NCBI RefSeq assembly: GCF_003544935.1
Contig: NZ_CP032098.1
Location: forward strand, 2,542,001 to 2,606,000
Direction: 5' to 3'
Origin: Malaciobacter molluscorum LMG 25693
GTDB lineage: Bacteria; Campylobacterota; Campylobacteria; Campylobacterales; Arcobacteraceae
DNA: 64,000 bases
Part shown: positions 53,716 to 61,951 of the stretch, piece by piece
Numbering within the stretch: the first letter of the stretch is position 1
Layout: every line of letters starts with the position of its first letter
Notes under the pieces: generated by a model
Told to the model about the DNA's origin: nothing
The model's input: only the letters and a program-made list of their open reading frames with translations
Database searches by the model: none
Made by a program: the position numbers and the translations under genes

Positions 53716-54300
53716 CTATTTTTTACAAATAGATACCATTGCAGGTCTTAGTAATCTATCTTTATACTTATAACCTTTTTGTAATTGTTGAACTATTTGT
53801 CCATCTTCATGATCTTCACTATCAACTTGCATTACTGCATCATGAAAATTTGGATCAAATTCACCATCAGTATCTATTGGTGTAATTTCATGTTTTTCAA
53901 AAACTGTATAAAAATTTTTGATTGTTAATTCAACACCCTCTTTTAATTTTTTAAGAAGTTCTTGAGCATCTAAATCTTTAGAACTCTCTTCTGCTGCTAA
54001 TGCCATTTCTAAAGTATCAATTGGAACTAATAAATCTTTTGCAAACTTTTCACTTGCATAATCTATTGCTTGATACTTCTCTTTTTCTAATCTTTTTTTA
54101 ATATTTTCAAAATCTGCATGAACTCTTAAATATTTATCTTGTTCTTCTTTTAATTTTGCTTCATATTCAGCTTTTACACTCTCAACTGTCTGCTCTTGTT
54201 GTTCTGAAACCTCTTGTTCAGTATTGTCTTCACAAGTTTGATTTTCACAAGTTTCTACAACTTCTTCTTGATTTAATTTTTCTTTTTTTTCTTCACTCAA
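53716..54300 (-). CDS. grpE: Nucleotide exchange factor GrpE
   Basis: The 194-residue protein has an acidic N-terminal tail, the long coiled coil ([30 protein letters not shown]) and the C-terminal GrpE signature ([46 protein letters not shown]). It releases ADP from DnaK. The start is TTG at 54300 with AGGAG 6 nt upstream. Confidence 0.97.
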   Translation of the reverse strand: MSEEKKEKLNQEEVVETCENQTCEDNTEQEVSEQQEQTVESVKAEYEAKLKEEQDKYLRVHADFENIKKRLEKEKYQAIDYASEKFAKDLLVPIDTLEMALAAEESSKDLDAQELLKKLKEGVELTIKNFYTVFEKHEITPIDTDGEFDPNFHDAVMQVDSEDHEDGQIVQQLQKGYKYKDRLLRPAMVSICKK

Positions 54301-54309
54301 TTTTAACTC

Positions 54310-55101
54310 CTAAGACATACTAATTTGATTATAAAAATATTCATAGTCTTTCGATAACTCACCAACTACTAACATTTTTGAATTATACCCATTGATATTA
54401 CAGATATTGCATGATCCAACATATCCAGTAGGTAATAACTCTTCATAATAAAGACCTTCTTCACACTTATCTACAACTTCTCCATTTAAAAATGAATTAA
54501 TAAAACTTTCATCAAAGTCATATGTAAGTGCTAATCTTAAAAACTCTTTTGTATTATATATAGAAAGATCTCTTTCTTTTACAAACTGACTTAACTGCTC
54601 ATAAAGTTCATATGCGCCAACATCTTTTGAGATTCTTATTATATGATTAATTTCTAATCCAATCATATCCATTAAAAATCTATAAAGAGCAGATGAATAC
54701 TTAATTGTAATTGGAAAATTATCAAATTCCAAAATCATATATTTATCTTGAATATTTAATATATTTACCAATTTGTCATTTTTTAACTCTTTAATAAATA
54801 CAGTTACTCCAATTCTTTGCGCTAAATACTCAATCGTTTTCAAATCAACAAAAGATAGTTTAAAGTTTAATTTATTATCCCAATATTGCTTCAATGCTTC
54901 AGTAGTTGGAGTCCTACCACTACTTGCATGTTCTTGTGCCAAGAAACCTTCATCTCCTAACTTTTTAAAGTATCCTCTAATTGTCGCAGGAGAATAAGCA
55001 ATATCATACATTGTTTTTAATTGACTTGAACCTATTGGCTCACAATGTTCAATGTATGCTTTAATAATAGACTGTAATAAAAACTCTTTTTTATCAATCA
55101 T
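54310..55101 (-). CDS. hrcA: Heat-shock repressor HrcA
   Basis: The N-terminal winged helix has KKEFLLQSIIKAYIEHCEPIGSSQLKTMYDIAYSPATIRGYFKKLGDEGFLAQEHASSGRTPT, the family hallmark. The rest is a GAF-like regulatory part. The frame opens with GTG at 55131, but that codon lies inside the CIRCE operator, so I start at the ATG at 55101 (263 residues). HrcA binds CIRCE and represses its own operon; folding by GroE usually sets its activity. Shorter than the ~340-residue Bacillus protein, as in other Campylobacterota. Confidence 0.92.
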   Translation of the reverse strand: MIDKKEFLLQSIIKAYIEHCEPIGSSQLKTMYDIAYSPATIRGYFKKLGDEGFLAQEHASSGRTPTTEALKQYWDNKLNFKLSFVDLKTIEYLAQRIGVTVFIKELKNDKLVNILNIQDKYMILEFDNFPITIKYSSALYRFLMDMIGLEINHIIRISKDVGAYELYEQLSQFVKERDLSIYNTKEFLRLALTYDFDESFINSFLNGEVVDKCEEGLYYEELLPTGYVGSCNICNINGYNSKMLVVGELSKDYEYFYNQISMS

Positions 55102-55124
55102 TTTAAACCAATCTTTTTCAATTT

Positions 55125-55151
55125 TTAGCACTCTTTATCTTGAACTGCTAA
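55125..55151. promoter_or_regulatory. CIRCE operator of the hrcA-grpE-dnaK operon
   Basis: TTAGCACTC (55125-55133), exactly 9 nt, then AACTGCTAA (55143-55151). The first arm is perfect CIRCE; the second differs from GAGTGCTAA at two positions. It lies directly downstream of a minus-strand TATAAT (55160-55155), so bound HrcA would block transcription start. Confidence 0.93.
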
Positions 55152-55154
55152 AGG

Positions 55155-55160
55155 ATTATA
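55155..55160 (-). promoter_or_regulatory. -10 element of the hrcA operon
   Basis: TATAAT on the minus strand within AGTTATAATCC, immediately upstream of the CIRCE operator; the start site would fall inside CIRCE. Confidence 0.7.
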
Positions 55161-55292
55161 ACTTATTGAGTCTGTATTTGTCAAGTATTTTTATGGAAAA
55201 TGATAAATTTTTTATTAAAAAGAGTATTTAAATTAGCTAAATAACTAAAAAAAGTAGCTAAAATTGCATCTGAATTTTATAAAAGGATAAAT

Positions 55293-56336
55293 ATGTATGA
55301 AAAAATAAATGAGCAGTTTGCAAGTGACAACTACTCACAGATTTGTCCTGAAGTACTAAAAAAAATAATCGAATTAAATAATGACAATGCTTTAGCATAT
55401 GGAAATGATTACTATACAAAATATGCAGCAGATAAATTAAGAGAATTATTTGAAACAGATTGTGAGATTTTTTTTGTATTTACTGGGACAGCTGCAAACT
55501 CATTAAGTTTAGCAGCACTATGCAGTTCGTACCATAGTATTATATGTACAGATGTTGCACATATAGAAACTGATGAATGTGGAGCTCCTGAGTTTTTTTC
55601 TAATGGTTCAAAGCTTCTATTAGCTGAAGAAAAAAATGGAAAATTAACTCCTGAGGATATTATTCATTTAGCAACTAAAAGAACAGATATTCACTATCCT
55701 AAACCAAAAGTTATTTCAATTACTCAATCAACAGAATTGGGAACTGTTTATACAATTGAAGAATTAAAACAGATTCAAAAAGTAGCAAAAGAGTATAACT
55801 TATATATTCAAATGGATGGTGCAAGATTTGCAAATGCTGTTGCTTCACTTAAATGTAAACCAGCTGATATTACATGGAAAGTTGGTGTAGATGTTTTATG
55901 TTTTTCAGGGACTAAAAATGGTATGGCAATGGGAGAAGTAATAGTATTTTTTAATAAAGAATTAGCCCAAGATTTTGACTATAGATGTAAACAAGCAGGA
56001 CAACTTGCTTCAAAAATGAAATTTATATCTGCACAATGGCTAGGATTATTAGAAAATGATTTATGGAGAAAAAATGCAACTCATGCTAATAATATGGCTA
56101 AATATTTTGAAGAACAGATTTCTGATATTAAAAATATTAAAATAAAATTTCCTGTTGAATCAAATAGTGTATTTATTGAAGCTCCAGCACAAATACTTGA
56201 GCAGTTAAAACAAAGAGATTGGATTTTTTATGGCTTTATTGGGCTTGGTGGAGGAAGATTTGTATTTGCATGGAATACATCTAAAAAAAGAGTTGATGAA
56301 TTAGTTAAAGACTTAAAAGAGTTATCAAATAGTTAA
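55293..56336 (+). CDS. Low-specificity L-threonine aldolase family protein
   Basis: The 347-residue PLP enzyme of the beta-eliminating lyase group has NDNALAYGNDYYT at the N-terminus, FVFTGTAANSLSLAAL, AHIETDECGAPEFF, YIQMDGARFANAV and the PLP lysine in DVLCFSGTKNGMAMGE. It would split L-threonine (allo or threo) to glycine and acetaldehyde. AAAAGGA precedes the ATG. Stands alone, followed by a hairpin. Confidence 0.9.
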   Translation: MYEKINEQFASDNYSQICPEVLKKIIELNNDNALAYGNDYYTKYAADKLRELFETDCEIFFVFTGTAANSLSLAALCSSYHSIICTDVAHIETDECGAPEFFSNGSKLLLAEEKNGKLTPEDIIHLATKRTDIHYPKPKVISITQSTELGTVYTIEELKQIQKVAKEYNLYIQMDGARFANAVASLKCKPADITWKVGVDVLCFSGTKNGMAMGEVIVFFNKELAQDFDYRCKQAGQLASKMKFISAQWLGLLENDLWRKNATHANNMAKYFEEQISDIKNIKIKFPVESNSVFIEAPAQILEQLKQRDWIFYGFIGLGGGRFVFAWNTSKKRVDELVKDLKELSNS

Positions 56337-56354
56337 TATAGGTTTCCTATATTA
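56334..56354 (+). terminator. Terminator-like hairpin after the threonine aldolase gene
   Basis: A 9-bp stem TAATATAGG/CCTATATTA (56334-56342 with 56346-56354, loop TTT) overlapping the stop region. The T-rich tract (ATATTTTTTAT) comes about 15 nt later, so termination efficiency is uncertain. Confidence 0.5.
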
Positions 56355-56408
56355 GCTATTATTAAAATATTTTTTATAAAATAACACAATTTATTATAAG
56401 GATTATAT

Positions 56409-56789
56409 ATGAAATATCTAGTATCAACTTCTAAAAGTGTACAAGAGACTTATGAAGCACTTCAAAGAACAATTCCAAATCATGGATTTGGTCTTCAACA
56501 TACACATAATATAGAAGAAAAGCTTTCTAATAAAGGTGTTACTCTAGGAAGGAAATGTTTAGTATTAGATATTTGTCAGCCTCATATTGCAAAGGAGATA
56601 TTAGATATTGATCCAAGTGTAAGTGCAATTTTACCTTGCAGTATCTCTATTTATGAAGAAGAAGGGAAAACAAATATTTGTCTTATTAAACCATCTTTTA
56701 TATTCCCTCAACTAAATGCAAATTTAAAAGAAGTTATGCAAAGAGTTGAGAAAAGTATTTTTAAAATAATTGATGAAGCTGCTATTTAA
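56409..56789 (+). CDS. DUF302-family protein
   Basis: The 126-residue soluble protein has the DUF302 pattern: SVQETYEALQRTIPNHGFGLQHTHNIEEKL, then VLDICQPHIAKEILDIDPSVSAILPCSISIYEEEGKTNICLIKPS. DUF302 proteins are small alpha/beta folds of unknown function that sometimes occur in redox or sulfur gene sets. AAGGA precedes the ATG. It converges on the helicase gene with a 4-nt overlap. Confidence 0.85.
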   Translation: MKYLVSTSKSVQETYEALQRTIPNHGFGLQHTHNIEEKLSNKGVTLGRKCLVLDICQPHIAKEILDIDPSVSAILPCSISIYEEEGKTNICLIKPSFIFPQLNANLKEVMQRVEKSIFKIIDEAAI

Positions 56790-59545
56790 ATATTTAATGT
56801 GAACTCATCATATAAATACGTTGGAAGCTCTTTTTCTAACTTTAAAGTTAAATTGATGGGTTTTTCATTTTCATACTTAATTGTATTTGCCAAACCTAAA
56901 TATATAAAATTTTGTGTTTTATTATCTACTTTGATAAACTTTCTAACAAAAATATGCAATCTTACTTTGTGTTTTTGATTTGCTATTAATATCTTTCCAT
57001 CACCTTTTTCAATTGTTGCATTAGGTTTTGTCTGCCAAGAAAAAGTATCTTTCGAAAAGAAAGTATTACTATATCTTCTACTTTTAGGTGCATTTTGTTT
57101 ATCTAAATTAATAAATAAAAAATAATCATTTTTAAATTTTAACTGACCACTTCCTCTAAAAGAACTATGAATTTTATCAAGATTACAAAGTAAAGCAATA
57201 TTTTTCATATTATACTTTTCATATAATTTAAAAAATGGTATTGAATAATAAGTTCTATTAAACTCTTTTTCATATAGTAAAATTGCATACTCAATGCTAG
57301 ACTTTATTATCTTTTTTTGTTGTTCATTTTTTAAAATATTTTTAAAAACATTAGTAACTTCTAAAATATCATCATTTAAATTTACAATCTTTTCCTGTCT
57401 ATTTATTTGTGCACTATCAAAAAATTCTTGATTCAAATATCTAAAGCTATGTTTTACTGTATTTAAATCAACTTTTTCTTGATATTTTAAAATCTGTTCT
57501 TTTGCTATATTTAAATCTACAAAGTCATGATTTAAAAGATAACTTAATATTGCAAACTCATGCACTCTTTTCAATTTTATATGAGAATCAATAAACCTTA
57601 TGACTTTTATAAATTCACTAGAAAATTCACATTTTTGTTTTAATACTTTCAATACAAATTCTATATAAGATTTTGATTCATCTATAAAATCTTTTGGATT
57701 AATTATTGTTTCATATGTTATAAAATCAACTAAAGTTGGTATTTTATTTATACTATTTTTAAAATCAATAAACTGCTCTTTTAAGTATCTAAAAGAACTA
57801 AAATTCTCTTCATCTAATTGTTTTAGAATTCTTTGTTTTGATATTTCATCCATATATATAAATGTATTGTTTGAAATCATTGCAAAGCTATTATTTAGTG
57901 CAAGTTTTATACTATCTTTATCAATTACTCTATTTCCTAATAATGCAAATGCCACTAGATATGCTCTGTTATGATTTCCAATAAAATCTAAAACTGTTAA
58001 AAACTCTTTATCTTTAGTTTTTCTAAGACCTCTTCCTAATTGTTGAATAAAAATAGTAGAAGAAGTTGTAGGTCTTAGCATCAAAATAGTATTAACTTTA
58101 GGAATATCAATACCTTCATTAAAAATATCAACACTAAAAATAACTTCTAAGCCATCATTTTCATCTTCTAATTTTTTAATTGCTACTTCTCTATTTGAAA
58201 TAGAATCTTCACCTAAAAGGGTTGTAGAGTAAATTCCTTTTTTATTAAACTCTTCGCACATATAATTTGCATGTTGTTTATTTATACAAAAAGCTAATAT
58301 TTTTCTTTTTCCTTTATCATGTCCATAAAATTTCAACTTTTCAATTATAAAATCGACTCTTTTATTAACACTTAAAAGTTTTGATAATTGTGCAATATTA
58401 TCAAGATTTACACCTTTGTAATCAGTTACAATATCACTAATTCCAAAATAGTGAAAAGGTGCAATTAATTTTTGTTCTAAAGCCTCACTCAATCTCAAAT
58501 CAATTGCAAGATTATCATCAAAAAGTTCAAATATATTTTGATTATCACTTCTATTGGGAGTTGCTGTTAAACCTAAAGAGAATTTTGCATTAAAGTATTT
58601 ATATACTTTTTGAAAGCTTTGGCTTGAAATATGGTGTGCTTCATCATATACAATATAATCAAATTCATCACTTTTAAATAGATTTAAATTTTTACTTATT
58701 GTTTGTATAGTTGCAAAAATATAATCAGATTCTAACTCTTTTATATTTCCTGTAAAAAATCCTAATTTTTTATTATCAATTATCTTTTCAAAACTAAACT
58801 TTGCAGAGATTAATATATTTTCCCTATGGGCTAAAAATAGCATTTTGTTTGCAGCAAACTCTTTTACATCAAATGCACTAAGATATGTCTTTCCTGTACC
58901 TGTTGCACAAATAGCAAGAGCTTTATTCTCATTATTTAATCTTAAATCTTTTAAATTATTTAAAGCAAAAGATTGCATTATATTTGGTTCAATATTTTGT
59001 TTAAAAATAAAACTTTGATTTATTTTTGCACTGTTTTGAGTAATAAAATCTTCATAGGAATTAAGAAACTTCTCATCTACATAATATGCTTTTTTAAATA
59101 GCAAATCATACTCTTTTAAAACATCTATTACAAACTCATCATCTTTTTTACTTATAACTTTTAAATTCCATTCAATATTTGTTTTAAAAGCACTTGCAGT
59201 TATATTTGATGAGCCTATAATTATTTTGTAACAATCATCATATTCAAAAATATAAGCTTTACTATGAAATCCCACATCATTACTATCAAATATTTTTAAA
59301 TCAATATTTTTAAATTCTTGTAATTTTTTAAGTGCTTTTACTTCTGTAAAATTTAAATAAGTTGATGTTAATACTTTTGCTTTAATATCTTTTTTTTCAC
59401 ATTTTTTTAAACTATCAAGTAAAAGCTGTAATCCACTATAATTTATAAAAGCAACATTTATATAAAAACTTTTGCACGTACTAAAAAGTTCAATTAATAA
59501 ATTGTAAAAATTATCTGTTTTATTGTTTGTAATAAGTCTTTTCAT
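56786..59545 (-). CDS. PLD-nuclease-like / SF2 helicase / DUF3427 protein
   Basis: The 919-residue protein has three recognisable parts. Residues about 1-150 are phospholipase D-like with one HKD-type motif (FHSKAYIFEYDD followed by GSSNITASAF). Residues about 195-560 are a superfamily 2 helicase: Walker A ATGTGKTYLS (about 218), YDEAHH (about 298), LTATPNR, FSVDIFNEGIDIPKVN and QQLGRGLRK. The C-terminus is DUF3427-like (FSKDTFSWQTKPNAT ... LHIFVRKFI ... YLGLANTIKYENEKP). Such proteins look like DNA-processing or restriction-type enzymes, but I cannot name a defined system and no methyltransferase or other defence gene adjoins. The MFS gene ends 1 nt before its start. Confidence 0.85.
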   Translation of the reverse strand: MKRLITNNKTDNFYNLLIELFSTCKSFYINVAFINYSGLQLLLDSLKKCEKKDIKAKVLTSTYLNFTEVKALKKLQEFKNIDLKIFDSNDVGFHSKAYIFEYDDCYKIIIGSSNITASAFKTNIEWNLKVISKKDDEFVIDVLKEYDLLFKKAYYVDEKFLNSYEDFITQNSAKINQSFIFKQNIEPNIMQSFALNNLKDLRLNNENKALAICATGTGKTYLSAFDVKEFAANKMLFLAHRENILISAKFSFEKIIDNKKLGFFTGNIKELESDYIFATIQTISKNLNLFKSDEFDYIVYDEAHHISSQSFQKVYKYFNAKFSLGLTATPNRSDNQNIFELFDDNLAIDLRLSEALEQKLIAPFHYFGISDIVTDYKGVNLDNIAQLSKLLSVNKRVDFIIEKLKFYGHDKGKRKILAFCINKQHANYMCEEFNKKGIYSTTLLGEDSISNREVAIKKLEDENDGLEVIFSVDIFNEGIDIPKVNTILMLRPTTSSTIFIQQLGRGLRKTKDKEFLTVLDFIGNHNRAYLVAFALLGNRVIDKDSIKLALNNSFAMISNNTFIYMDEISKQRILKQLDEENFSSFRYLKEQFIDFKNSINKIPTLVDFITYETIINPKDFIDESKSYIEFVLKVLKQKCEFSSEFIKVIRFIDSHIKLKRVHEFAILSYLLNHDFVDLNIAKEQILKYQEKVDLNTVKHSFRYLNQEFFDSAQINRQEKIVNLNDDILEVTNVFKNILKNEQQKKIIKSSIEYAILLYEKEFNRTYYSIPFFKLYEKYNMKNIALLCNLDKIHSSFRGSGQLKFKNDYFLFINLDKQNAPKSRRYSNTFFSKDTFSWQTKPNATIEKGDGKILIANQKHKVRLHIFVRKFIKVDNKTQNFIYLGLANTIKYENEKPINLTLKLEKELPTYLYDEFTLNI

Positions 59546-60688
59546 CTAATTATCAAAATCTTTTCTAAACCTAAAAAATATACTATAAATAATTATCAAT
59601 ATAATAATAAATATACTTAATACTACATTCCACCCAAAGGTATGATAAATCATCGCTGGAATTATTGAACCAACTGCTCCTCCAATATAATAAAAAGTCA
59701 AGTACATTCCCGATGTTAATGATTTTTGTGATTTCTTTATTGAATTAGCTATTCCTGTACTAACACTATGGACCATAAACATACCTACACAAAAAAAGAA
59801 AATCATAAAAAATACAAAAAGCATATTATCACTAAAAAATGCAAAATTTACTATACAAAAAATCAAACCACCAACTAAAATTGTATTTTGTTCACCCTTC
59901 AAAATTTTTATAATCTTTTTTGATAATAATGAAACAACAATTCCCATTCCATAACCTAAATATAATAATCCTATTTGTGTTTCTGTTGCGTCTGGGATTA
60001 ACTCTTTCATTCTAAAAGGTAAAATATTTAACAATCCTGCAAAAACAAAGAAAGTAGTAAACATTAATAAATATATTAAAATAAATCTTCTATCCGTTAA
60101 TATTTCAATAACATCTTTTATTTTTGCTTTAGTAAGTTGTGTATCACCCTCAAATTTAAGTTTTTGAATAAAAAATAAAGCAACAAATAATGCAACACTT
60201 AATGATAAAAAAACACTTCTCCAACCAAAATGTGTTGCAATAATTCCAGAGATAACTCTACCTACCATTCCTCCAAAAACAGTTGCAGCAACATAGATTG
60301 CCATATTATATTTAACATTTTGTTTGTCACTATTAGCCAAGATACTCATACAAGAAGTTATTATTGCTGGAATAATTACTGATTCGATAATTCTTATAAT
60401 TAGAAACATTTCGTAACTATTTGAAGATGATAAAACTAAATTTGTTACAAGAAGTATCACTGATGAATAAATTAACATCTTTTTAGGACAAATAGTTTCT
60501 AAGACATACCCATAAATTATAGGTGCAATTGCTAAAGAAAACATAATTACAGCAGTAAATTGTGATGCTTGTATTATATTTATTTCAAACTCTTTTGCAA
60601 GTAGGGGTTGAAGTGGTTGAGTCGCATACATTATAGAAAAGACCACCAAAATAATGTAAATTATAATTATTAATTGTTTTCTGTTCAT
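59546..60688 (-). CDS. MFS transporter
   Basis: The 380-residue protein has about twelve membrane helices. N-terminal YATQPLQPLLAKEFEINIIQASQFTAVIMF resembles the YnfM/arabinose-efflux-type drug transporters. The substrate is unknown. The ATG at 60688 has no ribosome site; a TATAAT lies at 60700-60695 on the same strand, so the mRNA may start at or very near the ATG (leaderless). It is directly upstream of, and probably co-transcribed with, the PLD-helicase gene. Confidence 0.88.
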   Translation of the reverse strand: MNRKQLIIIIYIILVVFSIMYATQPLQPLLAKEFEINIIQASQFTAVIMFSLAIAPIIYGYVLETICPKKMLIYSSVILLVTNLVLSSSNSYEMFLIIRIIESVIIPAIITSCMSILANSDKQNVKYNMAIYVAATVFGGMVGRVISGIIATHFGWRSVFLSLSVALFVALFFIQKLKFEGDTQLTKAKIKDVIEILTDRRFILIYLLMFTTFFVFAGLLNILPFRMKELIPDATETQIGLLYLGYGMGIVVSLLSKKIIKILKGEQNTILVGGLIFCIVNFAFFSDNMLFVFFMIFFFCVGMFMVHSVSTGIANSIKKSQKSLTSGMYLTFYYIGGAVGSIIPAMIYHTFGWNVVLSIFIIILIIIYSIFFRFRKDFDN

Positions 60689-60900
60689 TATAAAATTATA
60701 ACATAAATCTACATTTGTTTAAGTTTACATAAATAATACATATGTTAAATTTATACGATTAAATGCAACTAATGAGTAATTTTTATACAACTTTCTAATA
60801 ATTATATCGTAGATTTATTATATTATTATTTTATGATATAATGATTTTGTTGTAATAATGTCATTACAAACTTTAAGTAAAAACCTAAAAGGAGAACAAA

Positions 60901-61844
60901 TGAGAAAACTTGCTACAGCTGCTCTTTTAACAGCTTTAACACTTCCAGCATTTGCTGCTGAGTTCATTACTATTGGTACTGGTGGAGTAACTGGAACATA
61001 CTATCCAACAGGTGGTGCTATTTGTAGACTTGTAAACCAATACAAGAAAGAGACAAAAATTAGATGTTCAGTTGAATCAACTGGTGGTTCAGTTTATAAT
61101 ATCAATACAATCAAAAATGGTGAGTTAGATTTTGGTATTGCTCAATCAGATGTTGTTTATCAAGCATCTAAAGGTACTGGTAAATATAAAGGTGAACCAG
61201 TAAAAAAACTAAAATCTGTAATGGCAATTTATCCTGAATTATTAACTTTAGTTGCAAGAAAAGATGCAAATATTAATAAACTTTCTGATGTAAAAGGGAA
61301 AAGAATTAATTTGGGAAATCCAGGTTCTGGTAATGAAGCAACAGCATTAGATTTATTTAAATATAGTAATATTAAAAAATCTGATTTAGCATTAGCTGGT
61401 GCTTTAAAAGCTTCTGAAATGCCTGATGCATTAAGAGACAATAAAATTGATGCATATTTTTATATGGTTGGACACCCAACTGCAAATATTAAAGATGCTT
61501 CAAACTCTGTTGATGTAAAAATTGTTCCTTTAGAAGGAAAAAATGTTGATGAATTAATCAAAACTCACCCATACTTTGCAAAAGCAGATGTTCCAGGTGG
61601 AATGTATAAAGGAAATGATAAACCTACTCCTACTTTTGGTGTAAAAGCTGTACTTGTAACAAGTGATGATGTAAGTGAAAAAGCTGTATATACTGTAGTA
61701 AAAGCTATCTTAGAAAACTTTGATACTTTCAAAAAATTACATCCAGCATATTCAAATATTACTAAAAAATCATTATTAGATGGTTTAAGTGCTCCTTTAC
61801 ATGAAGGTGCTAAAAAATACTTCAAAGAAGCAGGTATTTTATAA
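60901..61844 (+). CDS. TAXI-family TRAP transporter solute-binding protein
   Basis: The 314-residue periplasmic protein has a signal peptide (MRKLATAALLTALTLPAFAA) and the TAXI hallmarks: FITIGTGGVTGTYYPTGGAICRLVN, RCSVESTGGSVYNINTIKNGELDFGIAQSDVVYQA and RINLGNPGSGNEATALDLF. The frame opens at 60858, but AAAGGAG just before the ATG at 60901 and the signal peptide fix the start there. It delivers a solute (often an organic acid such as glutamate) to the permease encoded next. Confidence 0.95.
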
Positions 61845-61851
61845 TAAAACT

Positions 61852-61876
61852 TTTCGAAAGCATTATGCTTTCGAAA
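61852..61876 (+). other. Intercistronic hairpin between TRAP binding protein and permease
   Basis: An 11-bp stem TTTCGAAAGCA/TGCTTTCGAAA (61852-61862 with 61866-61876) with a 3-nt loop. No T-run follows, so it probably stabilises the upstream message or partly attenuates transcription, giving more binding protein than permease. Confidence 0.6.
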
Positions 61877-61951
61877 CTGTATTGTTATATTTCATCTAAT
61901 TTCTTCACACTTAAATGACGTATGACAATCTAAAATATATAAGGTATAAAT

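Noticed and set aside
55102-55131. GTG start for hrcA at 55131
   Set aside because: The codon lies inside the CIRCE operator, just after the -10 element, so it is unlikely to be translated.
56786-59545. Named antiphage system for the PLD-helicase
   Set aside because: The domains fit a restriction-like enzyme, but I cannot match it to a defined system and no partner genes are nearby.
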